A stretch of DNA of 64,000 bases. It comes from Bacteroidota bacterium (GTDB lineage Bacteria; Bacteroidota; Bacteroidia; Cytophagales; Cyclobacteriaceae). The position numbers and the translations under genes are program-made. Location of the stretch: the NCBI GenBank assembly GCA_024280115.1, contig JAJRQT010000181.1:80081-144080 (forward strand), in the 5' to 3' direction. The notes below the pieces were generated by a model. The model did no database searches and was not told where the DNA came from. It was given only the letters and a program-made list of their open reading frames with translations. This document shows, piece after piece, positions 52,229 to 60,156 of the stretch (its first letter is position 1; each line of letters opens with the position of its first letter).

Positions 52229-53836
52229 ATGATCACTAAAGAGCAATTAAAAAAGTACGGGATAAACGACGTAATCGAAATCGTTTATAATCCATCCTAT
52301 GACCAATTATTTGAAGAAGAAACCAAGCCTGAATTGGAAGGTTTTGAAAAAGGCCAGGTTTCTGAACTAGGAGCTGTAAATGTAATGACCGGTGTTTACA
52401 CAGGTCGGTCGCCTAAGGATAAATGGATTGTAAAGGATGATACTACAAAAGAAAATTTTTGGTGGACTTCTAAAAAATCACCCAATGACAATAAGCAAAT
52501 ATCACAAGACACCTGGGTTGATCTTAAAAAACTTGTTTCTGATCAGTTAACTGGTAAGCGACTTTTTGTAGTCGACACCTTTTGTGGAGCCAATGAAGAC
52601 ACACGATTAAAAGTAAGATTTGTTATGGAAGTGGCGTGGCAGGCACACTTTGTAAAAAACATGTTCCTGCGTCCTTCCCAGGAAGAGCTTGATAATTATG
52701 GAGATCCTGATTTTGTCGTTTTAAACGGATCTAAAACGGAAGATAAAAATTATAAAGAGCATGGAACTAATTCTGAAACTTTCATTGCTTTCAACCTTAC
52801 TGAGAAAATGCAAGTAATTGGCGGTAGCTGGTATGGTGGTGAAATGAAGAAGGGCATGTTTGCTATGATGAATTACTATCTTCCTTTAAGGGGGATTGCT
52901 GCAATGCACTGCTCAGCCAATGTAGGCAAAGATGGAGATGTAGCTATCTTCTTTGGTTTATCTGGCACAGGCAAAACCACACTTTCAACAGATTCCGAAA
53001 GAGCATTAATTGGTGACGATGAGCATGGCTGGGATGATGATGGAGTTTTCAACTTTGAAGGTGGCTGTTATGCCAAAACTATTAATTTGGATAAAGAAGC
53101 TGAGCCGGAAATTTTTGCCGCAATCAAAAGAGATGCATTGTTAGAAAATGTAACAGTAGAAGATGACGGTAAGATTGATTTCGATGATGGATCTGTGACA
53201 CAAAATACACGCGTTTCTTATCCTATCTATCACATTGAAAATATTGTAAAACCAGTTTCGAAAGCAGGCCATGCTAAAAAGGTAATTTTCTTAACCGCTG
53301 ATGCATTTGGTGTGATGCCTCCTGTTTCAAAACTTACGCCAGAGCAAACACAATATCACTTCCTTTCTGGTTTCACAGCTAAATTAGCAGGAACTGAGCG
53401 AGGTGTTACGGCTCCACAGCCAACATTTTCGGCTTGTTTCGGCGCTGCTTTCCTTACGCTTCACCCTACCAAATATGGTGAAGAATTGGTGAAGAAAATG
53501 GAAATGAATGGAGCCACCGCTTACCTTGTAAATACCGGTTGGAATGGATCTGGAAAAAGGATTTCCATCAAAGATACAAGAGGGATCATCAATGCGATTC
53601 TTGACGGATCTATTGATCATGCTCCTACTAAGAATATTCCGGTTTTCAATCTCGAGGCTCCAACTGAGTTGCACGGTGTTGATTCTGCTATACTTGATCC
53701 AAGAGATACTTATGCAGATGGAAAAGAGTGGGATGATAAAGCTGCTGATCTTGCGGGAAGATTTATCAAGAATTTTGAGAAATATACTGATAACGAGCAC
53801 GGCAAATCACTTGTTGCTGCCGGTCCTCAGCTTTAA
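52229..53836 (+). CDS. pckA: ATP-dependent phosphoenolpyruvate carboxykinase
   Basis: 535 residues. The kinase-1a P-loop GLSGTGKTTLS (about 248-258), the metal-binding GDDEHGWDDDGVFNFEGGCY, VNVMTGVYTGRSPKDKW and FLSGFTAKLAGTE are all ATP-type PEPCK features. It makes phosphoenolpyruvate from oxaloacetate in gluconeogenesis, or runs in reverse in fermentation. It is monocistronic, with a long leader and a strong terminator. Confidence 0.98.
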   Translation: MITKEQLKKYGINDVIEIVYNPSYDQLFEEETKPELEGFEKGQVSELGAVNVMTGVYTGRSPKDKWIVKDDTTKENFWWTSKKSPNDNKQISQDTWVDLKKLVSDQLTGKRLFVVDTFCGANEDTRLKVRFVMEVAWQAHFVKNMFLRPSQEELDNYGDPDFVVLNGSKTEDKNYKEHGTNSETFIAFNLTEKMQVIGGSWYGGEMKKGMFAMMNYYLPLRGIAAMHCSANVGKDGDVAIFFGLSGTGKTTLSTDSERALIGDDEHGWDDDGVFNFEGGCYAKTINLDKEAEPEIFAAIKRDALLENVTVEDDGKIDFDDGSVTQNTRVSYPIYHIENIVKPVSKAGHAKKVIFLTADAFGVMPPVSKLTPEQTQYHFLSGFTAKLAGTERGVTAPQPTFSACFGAAFLTLHPTKYGEELVKKMEMNGATAYLVNTGWNGSGKRISIKDTRGIINAILDGSIDHAPTKNIPVFNLEAPTELHGVDSAILDPRDTYADGKEWDDKAADLAGRFIKNFEKYTDNEHGKSLVAAGPQL

Positions 53837-53860
53837 TAATAGAATAAAATTTATGTTTAG

Positions 53861-53893
53861 AAGCCTCGATTAGTCGGGGCTTTTTTATTTTTT
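53861..53893 (+). terminator. Rho-independent terminator of pckA
   Basis: AAGCCTCGA (53861-53869) pairs with TCGGGGCTT (53874-53882) over 9 bp including one G-U pair, loop TTAG, followed by T-rich sequence interrupted by one A. It overlaps the end of the minus-strand pseudogene. Confidence 0.9.
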
Positions 53894-54263
53894 ACCAGCG
53901 GATATTCTTGACTTTGGTTTCACAACTTCATGTGGGCTGACCATTGTACCTTCCCCAATTTCTACATCTCCCATCACCGTAGTTTTAATGCCAATTGTTA
54001 CGCCTGTCTTAATTTTGACTGGTTCAACTATTAGGTAACCTTTGGAAGTATAATGTGCAAAAAATAGTGGCTGATCCACCAGTGGTTACTTTATCTCTAA
54101 TTTCAATCAGGGCAGTATCGGAGATATTTGTGGTATTGATATTTGAGTGTTTTCCAATCTTCATTCCCATCACATTGAAAAAAATCTACTGTAATCTTAA
54201 TTTGTTAATAGGATTTGAGGAAGACTTTATCAGTTTCCAAGACACAATGGTTGTTTTAAAATT
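53885..54263 (-). pseudogene. Decayed hexapeptide-repeat acyltransferase
   Basis: Read on the minus strand, three pieces line up with one protein: 54263-54189 (SWKLIKSSSNPINKLRLQ), a TAG stop at 54188-54186, then FFNVMGMKIGKHSNINTTNI and ALIEIRDKVTTGGSATIF, then a +1 frameshift at a run of six T (54064-54059), then HYTSKGYLIVEPVKIKTGVT and TVMGDVEIGEG to a stop at 53885. The last part is a left-handed beta-helix as in Pls/PosA-type or sugar acyltransferases. The N-terminal part is missing, so it is a remnant. Removing one T restores the frame. Confidence 0.75.
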
Positions 54264-54372
54264 TTAATTGATGCAACGCAATGACCCTTGAGTTAATTTT
54301 ATCCTTGATAATTCTTAAACTTTGAAAGGTTAAGTACTATATTAATGTTTTGTTTCAGACATCAGATATATT

Positions 54373-55701
54373 ATGAAAAAAACAGGCAAGACTAAAATCG
54401 AAAAAATTAACCGCAGAGGTTTTATCAGAAAATCAGCTCAAGCAGGAACAGTGGCATTAATAGCTGGCAATCATTTTGTGTTTTCACAAGGATCGGATAC
54501 TATTAGAGTGGGTCTGATTGGGTGTGGTGGCCGGGGTACAGGTGCGGGAATTATAGATTGTGCCGAATCTTCAAAGGGCATTGAATTAGTCGCTATGGGA
54601 GATTTGTTTCAGGACCATATAGATGAAGCACCTGATAGGATCAAAAGAAATCTTGAAAAACGAAACCTGTCTGTAAAAGATATTTATAAAGTTACACCGG
54701 AGACCACTTTTATCGGATTCGATGCCTACCAGAAAGTAATTGATAGTGGGGTGGATATGGTCATTTTAACCACTCCACCAAATTTCAGACCTATGCATTT
54801 GAGGGCTGCTATCGAAGCGGGTAAACATGTATTCATGGAAAAACCGGTAGCGGTTGATCCTGTTGGAGTGCGGTCGATAATTGAAACTTCAAAAATAGCA
54901 AAGCAAAAGGGGCTGACCTTGGTTGCAGGAACCCAGATGAGGCGCTTAAAATCAAATCTGGAAACAATAAAGCGAATACATGACGGAGCTATTGGAGAAA
55001 TAAACGGAGGGCAGTGTTTCCGATCCGGAGGTGCTATGCGCACTTGGCGGAGCGATGAGAAAGTAAAGAAATCGGAATGGTCTGAGATGGAGTATCAGAT
55101 TAGGCGATGGCTTTTATGGACCTGGTTGTCTGGTGATTTTATTGTAGAAATGCACGTGCATAACCTGGATATTATGAACTGGATTTTGAATGCGCATCCC
55201 GTAAAATGTATTGGTATGGGTGGTCGCCAGGCCAGAACCGGTTTGGAATACGGCAACATTTATGATCATATTACGGTAGAGTACGAATACCCAAACGATG
55301 TACGCATAGAATATATGGGCGCCCAGATTGATAATTATATTTATCGTAGCAATCAAAGGGTTACTGGCACCAAAGGCTCTGCAGTGCTCGATTTTAGGAA
55401 GGGAATAATTTCAGGATCTAATCCGTATGCATTTAACGGAGCTTCACCCAATCCATCTGTTTTGCAATATAAGGATATGATTGATAGCATTCGCGGAGGA
55501 AAAGCAATCAATGAAGGAGAGCAAATTTCCGAAAGCACTATGACAGCTATATTAGGTAGAATGAGCGCTTATACCGGAAAATCTATTGAATGGGATTGGG
55601 CAATTAATAAATCTGAATTGGATTTAAGTCCCGAAAAAATGGAATTTGGAGATTTACTGAGAAGACCAGCAGCAATTCCGGGACAAACGGCTTTGTACTA
55701 G
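54373..55701 (+). CDS. Tat-exported Gfo/Idh/MocA family oxidoreductase
   Basis: 442 residues. A twin-arginine signal is seen at 13-34 (NRRGFIRKSAQAG, then a hydrophobic stretch). The NAD(P)-binding Rossmann motif GLIGCGGRGTGAGI starts at residue 48, and the catalytic EKPV has Lys157. The C-terminal domain carries WLSGDFIVEMHVHNLDIMNW. Family members oxidise sugars, inositols or amino sugars, and secreted ones often act as glycosidases or lyases with bound NAD. First gene of a nine-gene same-strand cluster; the regulator gene follows. Confidence 0.92.
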   Translation: MKKTGKTKIEKINRRGFIRKSAQAGTVALIAGNHFVFSQGSDTIRVGLIGCGGRGTGAGIIDCAESSKGIELVAMGDLFQDHIDEAPDRIKRNLEKRNLSVKDIYKVTPETTFIGFDAYQKVIDSGVDMVILTTPPNFRPMHLRAAIEAGKHVFMEKPVAVDPVGVRSIIETSKIAKQKGLTLVAGTQMRRLKSNLETIKRIHDGAIGEINGGQCFRSGGAMRTWRSDEKVKKSEWSEMEYQIRRWLLWTWLSGDFIVEMHVHNLDIMNWILNAHPVKCIGMGGRQARTGLEYGNIYDHITVEYEYPNDVRIEYMGAQIDNYIYRSNQRVTGTKGSAVLDFRKGIISGSNPYAFNGASPNPSVLQYKDMIDSIRGGKAINEGEQISESTMTAILGRMSAYTGKSIEWDWAINKSELDLSPEKMEFGDLLRRPAAIPGQTALY

Positions 55702-55756
55702 CCTATTATATAAGAAATCAAATTTCCGGTATTTTCAGGATTAAGCATCAAATGTA

Positions 55757-55774
55757 ATTATATCTTGATATAAT
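55757..55774. promoter_or_regulatory. Palindrome upstream of the GntR-family gene
   Basis: ATTATATCTTGATATAAT is a perfect 8-bp inverted repeat with a TT centre, in the 135-base gap before the regulator. It may be an operator or an A/T-rich chance palindrome. Confidence 0.35.
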
Positions 55775-55784
55775 CGATTTATGC

Positions 55785-55798
55785 ATGTATCATTACAT
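55785..55798. promoter_or_regulatory. Candidate FadR/GntR operator
   Basis: ATGTATCATTACAT has perfect 5-bp arms (ATGTA, TACAT) round a 4-base centre and lies 38 bases before the regulator ATG. Its size and symmetry resemble operators of FCD-type GntR proteins, which suggests autoregulation. Confidence 0.4.
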
Positions 55799-55836
55799 AT
55801 AAACTTGTCCTACAAGTGAATAAGAAGATAGATATA

Positions 55837-56562
55837 ATGGAATTTACGGCAGAGAATAATTTTACATCAGTAACCCGTCCAAAAAATTTAAGCAGTCAAA
55901 TAGAAAAACAGCTTCAAAATGCCATCAACAAAGGCGTATTTTCTGTTGGCGAGTTATTGCCAAGTGAAAGCAAACTGGTTGAGATATTTAATGTAAGCCG
56001 GGGGGTAATAAGAGAAGCGTTGTTGTTGCTTTCTGCCAAAAGTATTATAGAAATCCATAAAGGTAAGGGAGCCATTGTACTCAATCCATCGATTGAATTA
56101 TTGTTTGATCCTTTTTCATCACTGGTCAATTATAAATGCGGTAATAAAGGACTTAAATGTGCGCTTGAAACAAGAATTATGATTGAACCCCAAATAGCTT
56201 CAATTGCAGCTAAATTAAGAACGGAGGAAAATTTAATAAAGTTGAAACGCTGTTTTAATGACATGGAAAAATACGTTGATGATAATAAAATGTTTAATTA
56301 TCATGATGTAGAGTTTCATAAGACCATTTCTCTTTCGAGCGGAAATCCAATGTTCTCAATAATTCTTGAGCCTATATTTCATTTTATGCAAACTTATTAT
56401 ATGCAAACAATTTCAGATTTAAGTTCTAATGAAATAACACTTGATTTTCATAGTAAAATATTTCAAGCTATTGAAATGAAGGATAGCGAAGAAGCATATA
56501 GCACAATGAACCGGCATTTAGCTTTTGGGCTGAAAGATGTGAAAAAGCTTTTTACGGAGTAA
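55837..56562 (+). CDS. FadR/FCD-type GntR transcriptional regulator
   Basis: 241 residues from ATG 55837; GTG 55816 is an alternative adding seven residues. The winged helix (about 14-82) has LLPSESKLVEIFNVSRGVIREALLLL and HKGKGAIV. The FCD ligand domain (about 95-235) has the metal-binding pattern with HDVEFHKTI and late His residues (MNRHLAFG). FCD regulators sense sugar acids, organic acids or sugars. It probably controls this cluster. Confidence 0.93.
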   Translation: MEFTAENNFTSVTRPKNLSSQIEKQLQNAINKGVFSVGELLPSESKLVEIFNVSRGVIREALLLLSAKSIIEIHKGKGAIVLNPSIELLFDPFSSLVNYKCGNKGLKCALETRIMIEPQIASIAAKLRTEENLIKLKRCFNDMEKYVDDNKMFNYHDVEFHKTISLSSGNPMFSIILEPIFHFMQTYYMQTISDLSSNEITLDFHSKIFQAIEMKDSEEAYSTMNRHLAFGLKDVKKLFTE

Positions 56563-56813
56563 TTTTCGTGAATGCGATCTTAGGTTGAACTGATATATCG
56601 GGAAATAATAAAGATCGATTTATCTGAAAGTCATGCGAATGGGACTGACATGGCGAAGCTGTGCAATGGTGCTAGTATTGGATGAATGACAATGTGCATA
56701 ATGCAATGATAATTCAGTGATAATCTTTCTGCATAAATAAGGTAGTGGTAGTTTCTCCGTGGAATTAAAGCTATTATTTTAATACTAATTTCGATGTGTT
56801 TAATCTGAAAATT

Positions 56814-58067
56814 ATGAAAACGATAAAACAATTATTAATCCTAACATTAATTAGCTGCAATTGTATTGTTAGCCATGGAAATAATCTATTGCTGTCAAAA
56901 TCAATGGTTGATGAAAATGTACCTGAAGTTAAAGTTGATGTCGATCATGAAAACCAGGCAAGCGAGAAAAGCATTTCTGGTATGCGGAAAATAAAAGATA
57001 TTTTAATCTATCAGGATACCGCATTCTTTTCAACTTTCCCATCAGTTGTAAAACGGCCAGATGGAGAAATTATAGTCGCTTTTCGCCGCGCACCAGATCG
57101 AAAAATATTTGGTGAAAAAGGCACAAACCATGTCGATCCGAACAGCTATCTCGTCATGGTCCGTTCACACAATAATGGCGAAACATGGACAAAGGAACCT
57201 GAATTGATCTATTCCCATCCTTTTGGTGGTTCGCAGGATCCTTGTTTATTGCAATTGCGAGATGGAACGTTACTTTGTGCGAGTTACGGTTGGGCCTTTG
57301 TTCGTCCGGATGGACTGCCCAATTTAAAACAACCCTATTTTGAAGCTGGTGGCGCCATATTTTTAGGGGGATATCTTGTGCGCTCTACCAATGGTGGTAA
57401 AACCTGGCAGGATGTTATTTATCCACTGCATATAGAGCCGGAAATCAACTTTTCTGCCTATGGTACCCCAGTCCCTGCATATAACAGGGGAGCATTATAT
57501 GAGGCCAAAGATGGCCGAATTCTATGGATTGTAGCGGCTAGTGACAGCTCAAATAAAACGTCCAATCATTTAATAGTTTCTAAAGATAAAGGGCTTACAT
57601 GGGAGTATGTAGCTCCGGTAGCTGAAGATGCTGAAGTAGTATTTAATGAGGCTTCCGTTATAGAAACACCCAAAGGAGATATCGTGGGATTTTTAAGAAC
57701 AGCCAAGTTCGATGATCAGGCTGTTATTTCACGTTCAACGGATGGAGGGAAAACATTTAAGTGGGAATCAATGGGTTTCCAGGGACATCCCTTAAATGCT
57801 TTGCGATTACCCGACAACAGGGTGTTGCTTACCTATGGGTACCGGCATGAGCCTTATGGAATACGGGCGCGTATTCTTAATTCAGAATGTACTGATTTTG
57901 CAACTACACAAGAAATAGTGTTGCGTGAAGATGGTGGTAATGGCGACATCGGATATACATGGCCGGTACAATTAGATAAAGATCATGTACTGGTGGTTTA
58001 TTATTTTAATAAGGATAATGGAACGCGCTTTATTGCCGGAACTATTTTACAGATCGAATCTAAATAA
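56814..58067 (+). CDS. Sialidase-like (BNR/Asp-box) secreted protein
   Basis: 417 residues from ATG 56814; the ATG at 56796 would precede the signal peptide (MKTIKQLLILTLISCNCIVS). Four Asp-box-type repeats are visible: SHNNGETWT, STNGGKTWQD, SKDKGLTWEYV and STDGGKTFKWE, as in six-bladed sialidase propellers, and a FPSVVKRPDGEIIVAFR segment resembles the FRIP region. Catalytic residues of true sialidases cannot be confirmed by eye, so the substrate may be another sugar. Confidence 0.82.
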   Translation: MKTIKQLLILTLISCNCIVSHGNNLLLSKSMVDENVPEVKVDVDHENQASEKSISGMRKIKDILIYQDTAFFSTFPSVVKRPDGEIIVAFRRAPDRKIFGEKGTNHVDPNSYLVMVRSHNNGETWTKEPELIYSHPFGGSQDPCLLQLRDGTLLCASYGWAFVRPDGLPNLKQPYFEAGGAIFLGGYLVRSTNGGKTWQDVIYPLHIEPEINFSAYGTPVPAYNRGALYEAKDGRILWIVAASDSSNKTSNHLIVSKDKGLTWEYVAPVAEDAEVVFNEASVIETPKGDIVGFLRTAKFDDQAVISRSTDGGKTFKWESMGFQGHPLNALRLPDNRVLLTYGYRHEPYGIRARILNSECTDFATTQEIVLREDGGNGDIGYTWPVQLDKDHVLVVYYFNKDNGTRFIAGTILQIESK

Positions 58068-58115
58068 TATTACTTATTACAATTCATTCAAAGAAAGGGA
58101 AATTCTAAGGAAAAC

Positions 58116-58892
58116 ATGAAAATGAGACCGAGTAGAGTATTAAAAAAATTAAGAGCCGGAGAGGTGGTTAGCTGTTTCAATGTACATTTCGATCCACAAG
58201 TATCTGAAATTGCCGGGTTGGCCGGTTTCGACTGTGTGTGGATTGATAATGAGCACATGGCACAGGATAATTCCAATATCCAGGCTCACATTTGGGCTGC
58301 TAAAAGTCATGATATGGATGTGATGGTGCGAGTCCCAAGAGGCAGTTACAGTGACTACATCAAACCACTTGAACTGGATGCTTCAGGTATAATGGTACCT
58401 CACATAATGGGGATTGAGGATGCGCAAAAAGTTGTGCAGATGACTCGTTTTCACCCTATTGGTCGCCGTCCGCTCGACGGTGGCAATGCCGATGGTGGAT
58501 ATACCTCAATGAAATATGCTGATTATCTTCCTCAGGCAAACGCAGAACGATTTGTAATCGTTCAAATTGAAGATCCTGAACCGCTTGAGGATCTGGATGC
58601 CATTGCAGCTCTAGATGGTATTGACATGCTTTTCTTTGGACCGGGCGATTTCAGTCAGGGTATTGGGGCACCCGGGAACTGGAATCATCCGAAACTGATT
58701 GAAACACGCAAACGCGTTGCGGAGGTAGCTGTAAAGCACGGTAAATTTGCCGGCACTCCTGGAAATATGAACAATTTTAATGAACTCGTTGACATGGGCT
58801 ACAAATTCATTGCGATTGGCGCGGATGTGATCGGTGTGGTTGAATACTGCGGAAAGCTCATAGACGGCTTTTCGACGAAAATCAATGGATAA
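58116..58892 (+). CDS. HpcH/HpaI family aldolase
   Basis: 258 residues of class II pyruvate aldolase type. Catalytic His47 (WIDNEHM), Arg72 (VRVPRG), metal ligands Glu152 (VQIEDPE) and Asp178 (FFGPGDFSQG) are all present. Relatives cleave 2-keto-3-deoxy sugar acids or 4-hydroxy-2-oxo acids to pyruvate and an aldehyde. A catabolic lyase step in this cluster is inferred. It follows the sialidase-like gene by 48 bases. Confidence 0.9.
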   Translation: MKMRPSRVLKKLRAGEVVSCFNVHFDPQVSEIAGLAGFDCVWIDNEHMAQDNSNIQAHIWAAKSHDMDVMVRVPRGSYSDYIKPLELDASGIMVPHIMGIEDAQKVVQMTRFHPIGRRPLDGGNADGGYTSMKYADYLPQANAERFVIVQIEDPEPLEDLDAIAALDGIDMLFFGPGDFSQGIGAPGNWNHPKLIETRKRVAEVAVKHGKFAGTPGNMNNFNELVDMGYKFIAIGADVIGVVEYCGKLIDGFSTKING

Positions 58893-58944
58893 ATTTTCAA
58901 TTAAAAATTTCTGACGTCCGGCTAAATCCCCTTGGAGAAGGTGA

Positions 58945-59027
58945 TGCCATTGACTTAAGAAAATTATTATGCCACCTCTCCCTTTACCCTCTCCCGAGAG
59001 GGACAATATGAGCTTAAGTCAATGGCA
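58945..59027. repeat. Intergenic element with perfect 15-bp terminal inverted repeats
   Basis: TGCCATTGACTTAAG (58945-58959) and CTTAAGTCAATGGCA (59013-59027) are exact inverted copies 53 bases apart. Between them lies a smaller hairpin, CCCTCTC-CC-GAGAGGG (58988-59003). Outside, AATCCCC and GGGGATT also mirror each other. No coding capacity. The layout resembles a small MITE-like or REP-like element. Confidence 0.55.
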
Positions 59028-59059
59028 TTTGGGGGATTGATATTGAATACCAATGAGTT

Positions 59060-59191
59060 ATGATTAAATTCAATACTACTTTCAAAGAGGGGGATCTTAT
59101 TGAGGTCTGGTTAAAAAATACATATACATCTCAAAAAACGTCTTTCTCCTGTGAATATAACTTTCCTCGGGTGCCGATAATTAAAAATTAA
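59060..59191 (+). CDS. Possible 43-residue ORF before the ATC-hydrolase-like pair
   Basis: ATG 59060 opens a 43-residue frame ending 2 bases before the ATG of the next gene (FNTTFKEGDLIEVWLKNTYT in the middle). No motif or family recognised and no signal peptide. The tight spacing is the only support; it may be a chance frame. Together with the inverted-repeat element this is all I see in the 301 bases between the aldolase gene and the next clear gene. Confidence 0.25.
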   Translation: MIKFNTTFKEGDLIEVWLKNTYTSQKTSFSCEYNFPRVPIIKN

Positions 59192-59193
59192 AA

Positions 59194-59661
59194 ATGGCGA
59201 AGCAGATTATAAATCAAAATTCTTCTGACAATCCGTATTTTCATAAAGACTTTCATATTGCTTTAAATTATGGTATTGATTATCTGCGCCAGAGATTTGG
59301 TGAGGAATCTGTTGAGGAATACCTAATTGATTTTACCAATAACTATCATACACCATTAAAAAAAGCATTGATACAAAAGGGATTGGTTGCCATAAAAACT
59401 CATTATGAAAAAATATACAAAATTGAAAATGCAGCATTTGATATGGACATTTCAAATGACGATCTAATCATTCAACTCTATGCCTCTCCTGCTGTTAATC
59501 ACATCAAATCGAACGGGCATCAGGCTTCATCCTGCTTTCATGAAACAATCCAAACTGTCAATAAGGAAATATGTAGAAATACACCGTATGATTGTGAAAT
59601 GACAGAATATATGCATGAGAATGGTGCTTATAGATTACGGTTCTTTAAAAGAAAATTATGA
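59194..59661 (+). CDS. Small protein resembling L-2-amino-thiazoline-4-carboxylate hydrolase (copy 1)
   Basis: 155 residues, no signal peptide. N-terminal helices (DFHIALNYGIDYLRQRFGEE), then a segment similar to the next gene: LKKALIQKGLVAIKTHYEKI aligned with its LKDHVIESGIRGCWTYWSKT, followed by matching AAFDM, Pro, Cys and C-terminal positions. The C-terminal pattern (CFHETIQTVNKEIC) resembles the ATC-hydrolase-like family. That resemblance is weak, and no catalytic residues are assigned. It overlaps the next gene by 4 bases (ATGA). Confidence 0.6.
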   Translation: MAKQIINQNSSDNPYFHKDFHIALNYGIDYLRQRFGEESVEEYLIDFTNNYHTPLKKALIQKGLVAIKTHYEKIYKIENAAFDMDISNDDLIIQLYASPAVNHIKSNGHQASSCFHETIQTVNKEICRNTPYDCEMTEYMHENGAYRLRFFKRKL

Positions 59662-60128
59662 TTTCGTGTACAGAATTTATTCCTGCCTACAGCGAGCTTT
59701 TTAAGTTTATTGAGAAAAAACAGGATAAAGCAGCAGTCATCGATTTTTGGAACTATCTATCAGATATATTCCTGGCAAATCTCAAAGATCACGTTATAGA
59801 AAGTGGCATCCGTGGCTGTTGGACTTACTGGAGCAAAACGTTAAAAGAAGAAGCTGCGGATTTCACGATGGAACTGGATGAAGAGGCTGAAGAATTTTCT
59901 ATTACCATGCACCATTGTCCATCCAAGGGCAGGCTTCTTGAAAATAAACACATCGAACCCTATCGCGATTACTGTGAGCATTGCGATGTGCTATACCGGA
60001 GAGTGCTGGAACCGATAGGATTTACTTATGAACTGGATCGTTCCCAAACCGATCATGCACGTTGTAAGCTTACGGTAAAAGCCAGGGACAATTCGGAAAA
60101 TTCAGACAAAAAAGTTAAAAAGAATTAA
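59658..60128 (+). CDS. Small protein resembling L-2-amino-thiazoline-4-carboxylate hydrolase (copy 2)
   Basis: 156 residues, paralogous to the previous gene. Its C-terminal half carries the clearer family pattern: CPSKGRLLENKHIEPYRDYC, then EHCDVLYRRVLEPIGFTYEL and a late Cys-x-Leu. It ends in a charged tail (DNSENSDKKVKKN). Start ATG overlaps the stop of its neighbour, so the two are probably made in equal amounts and may form a heteromer. Substrate unknown. Confidence 0.65.
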   Translation: MISCTEFIPAYSELFKFIEKKQDKAAVIDFWNYLSDIFLANLKDHVIESGIRGCWTYWSKTLKEEAADFTMELDEEAEEFSITMHHCPSKGRLLENKHIEPYRDYCEHCDVLYRRVLEPIGFTYELDRSQTDHARCKLTVKARDNSENSDKKVKKN

Positions 60129-60156
60129 TTTTTTTACAAACAAATTATAACATAAA

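Noticed and set aside
54300..54372. Promoter before the Gfo/Idh gene (TTAAACTTTG and TAATGTTTTG)
   Set aside because: Both have wrong spacing within the -7 element, so neither can be supported by reading alone.
56563..56813. 251-base gap before the first sialidase-like gene as possible RNA gene
   Set aside because: No tRNA-like arms, no stable hairpin and no convincing promoter box seen.
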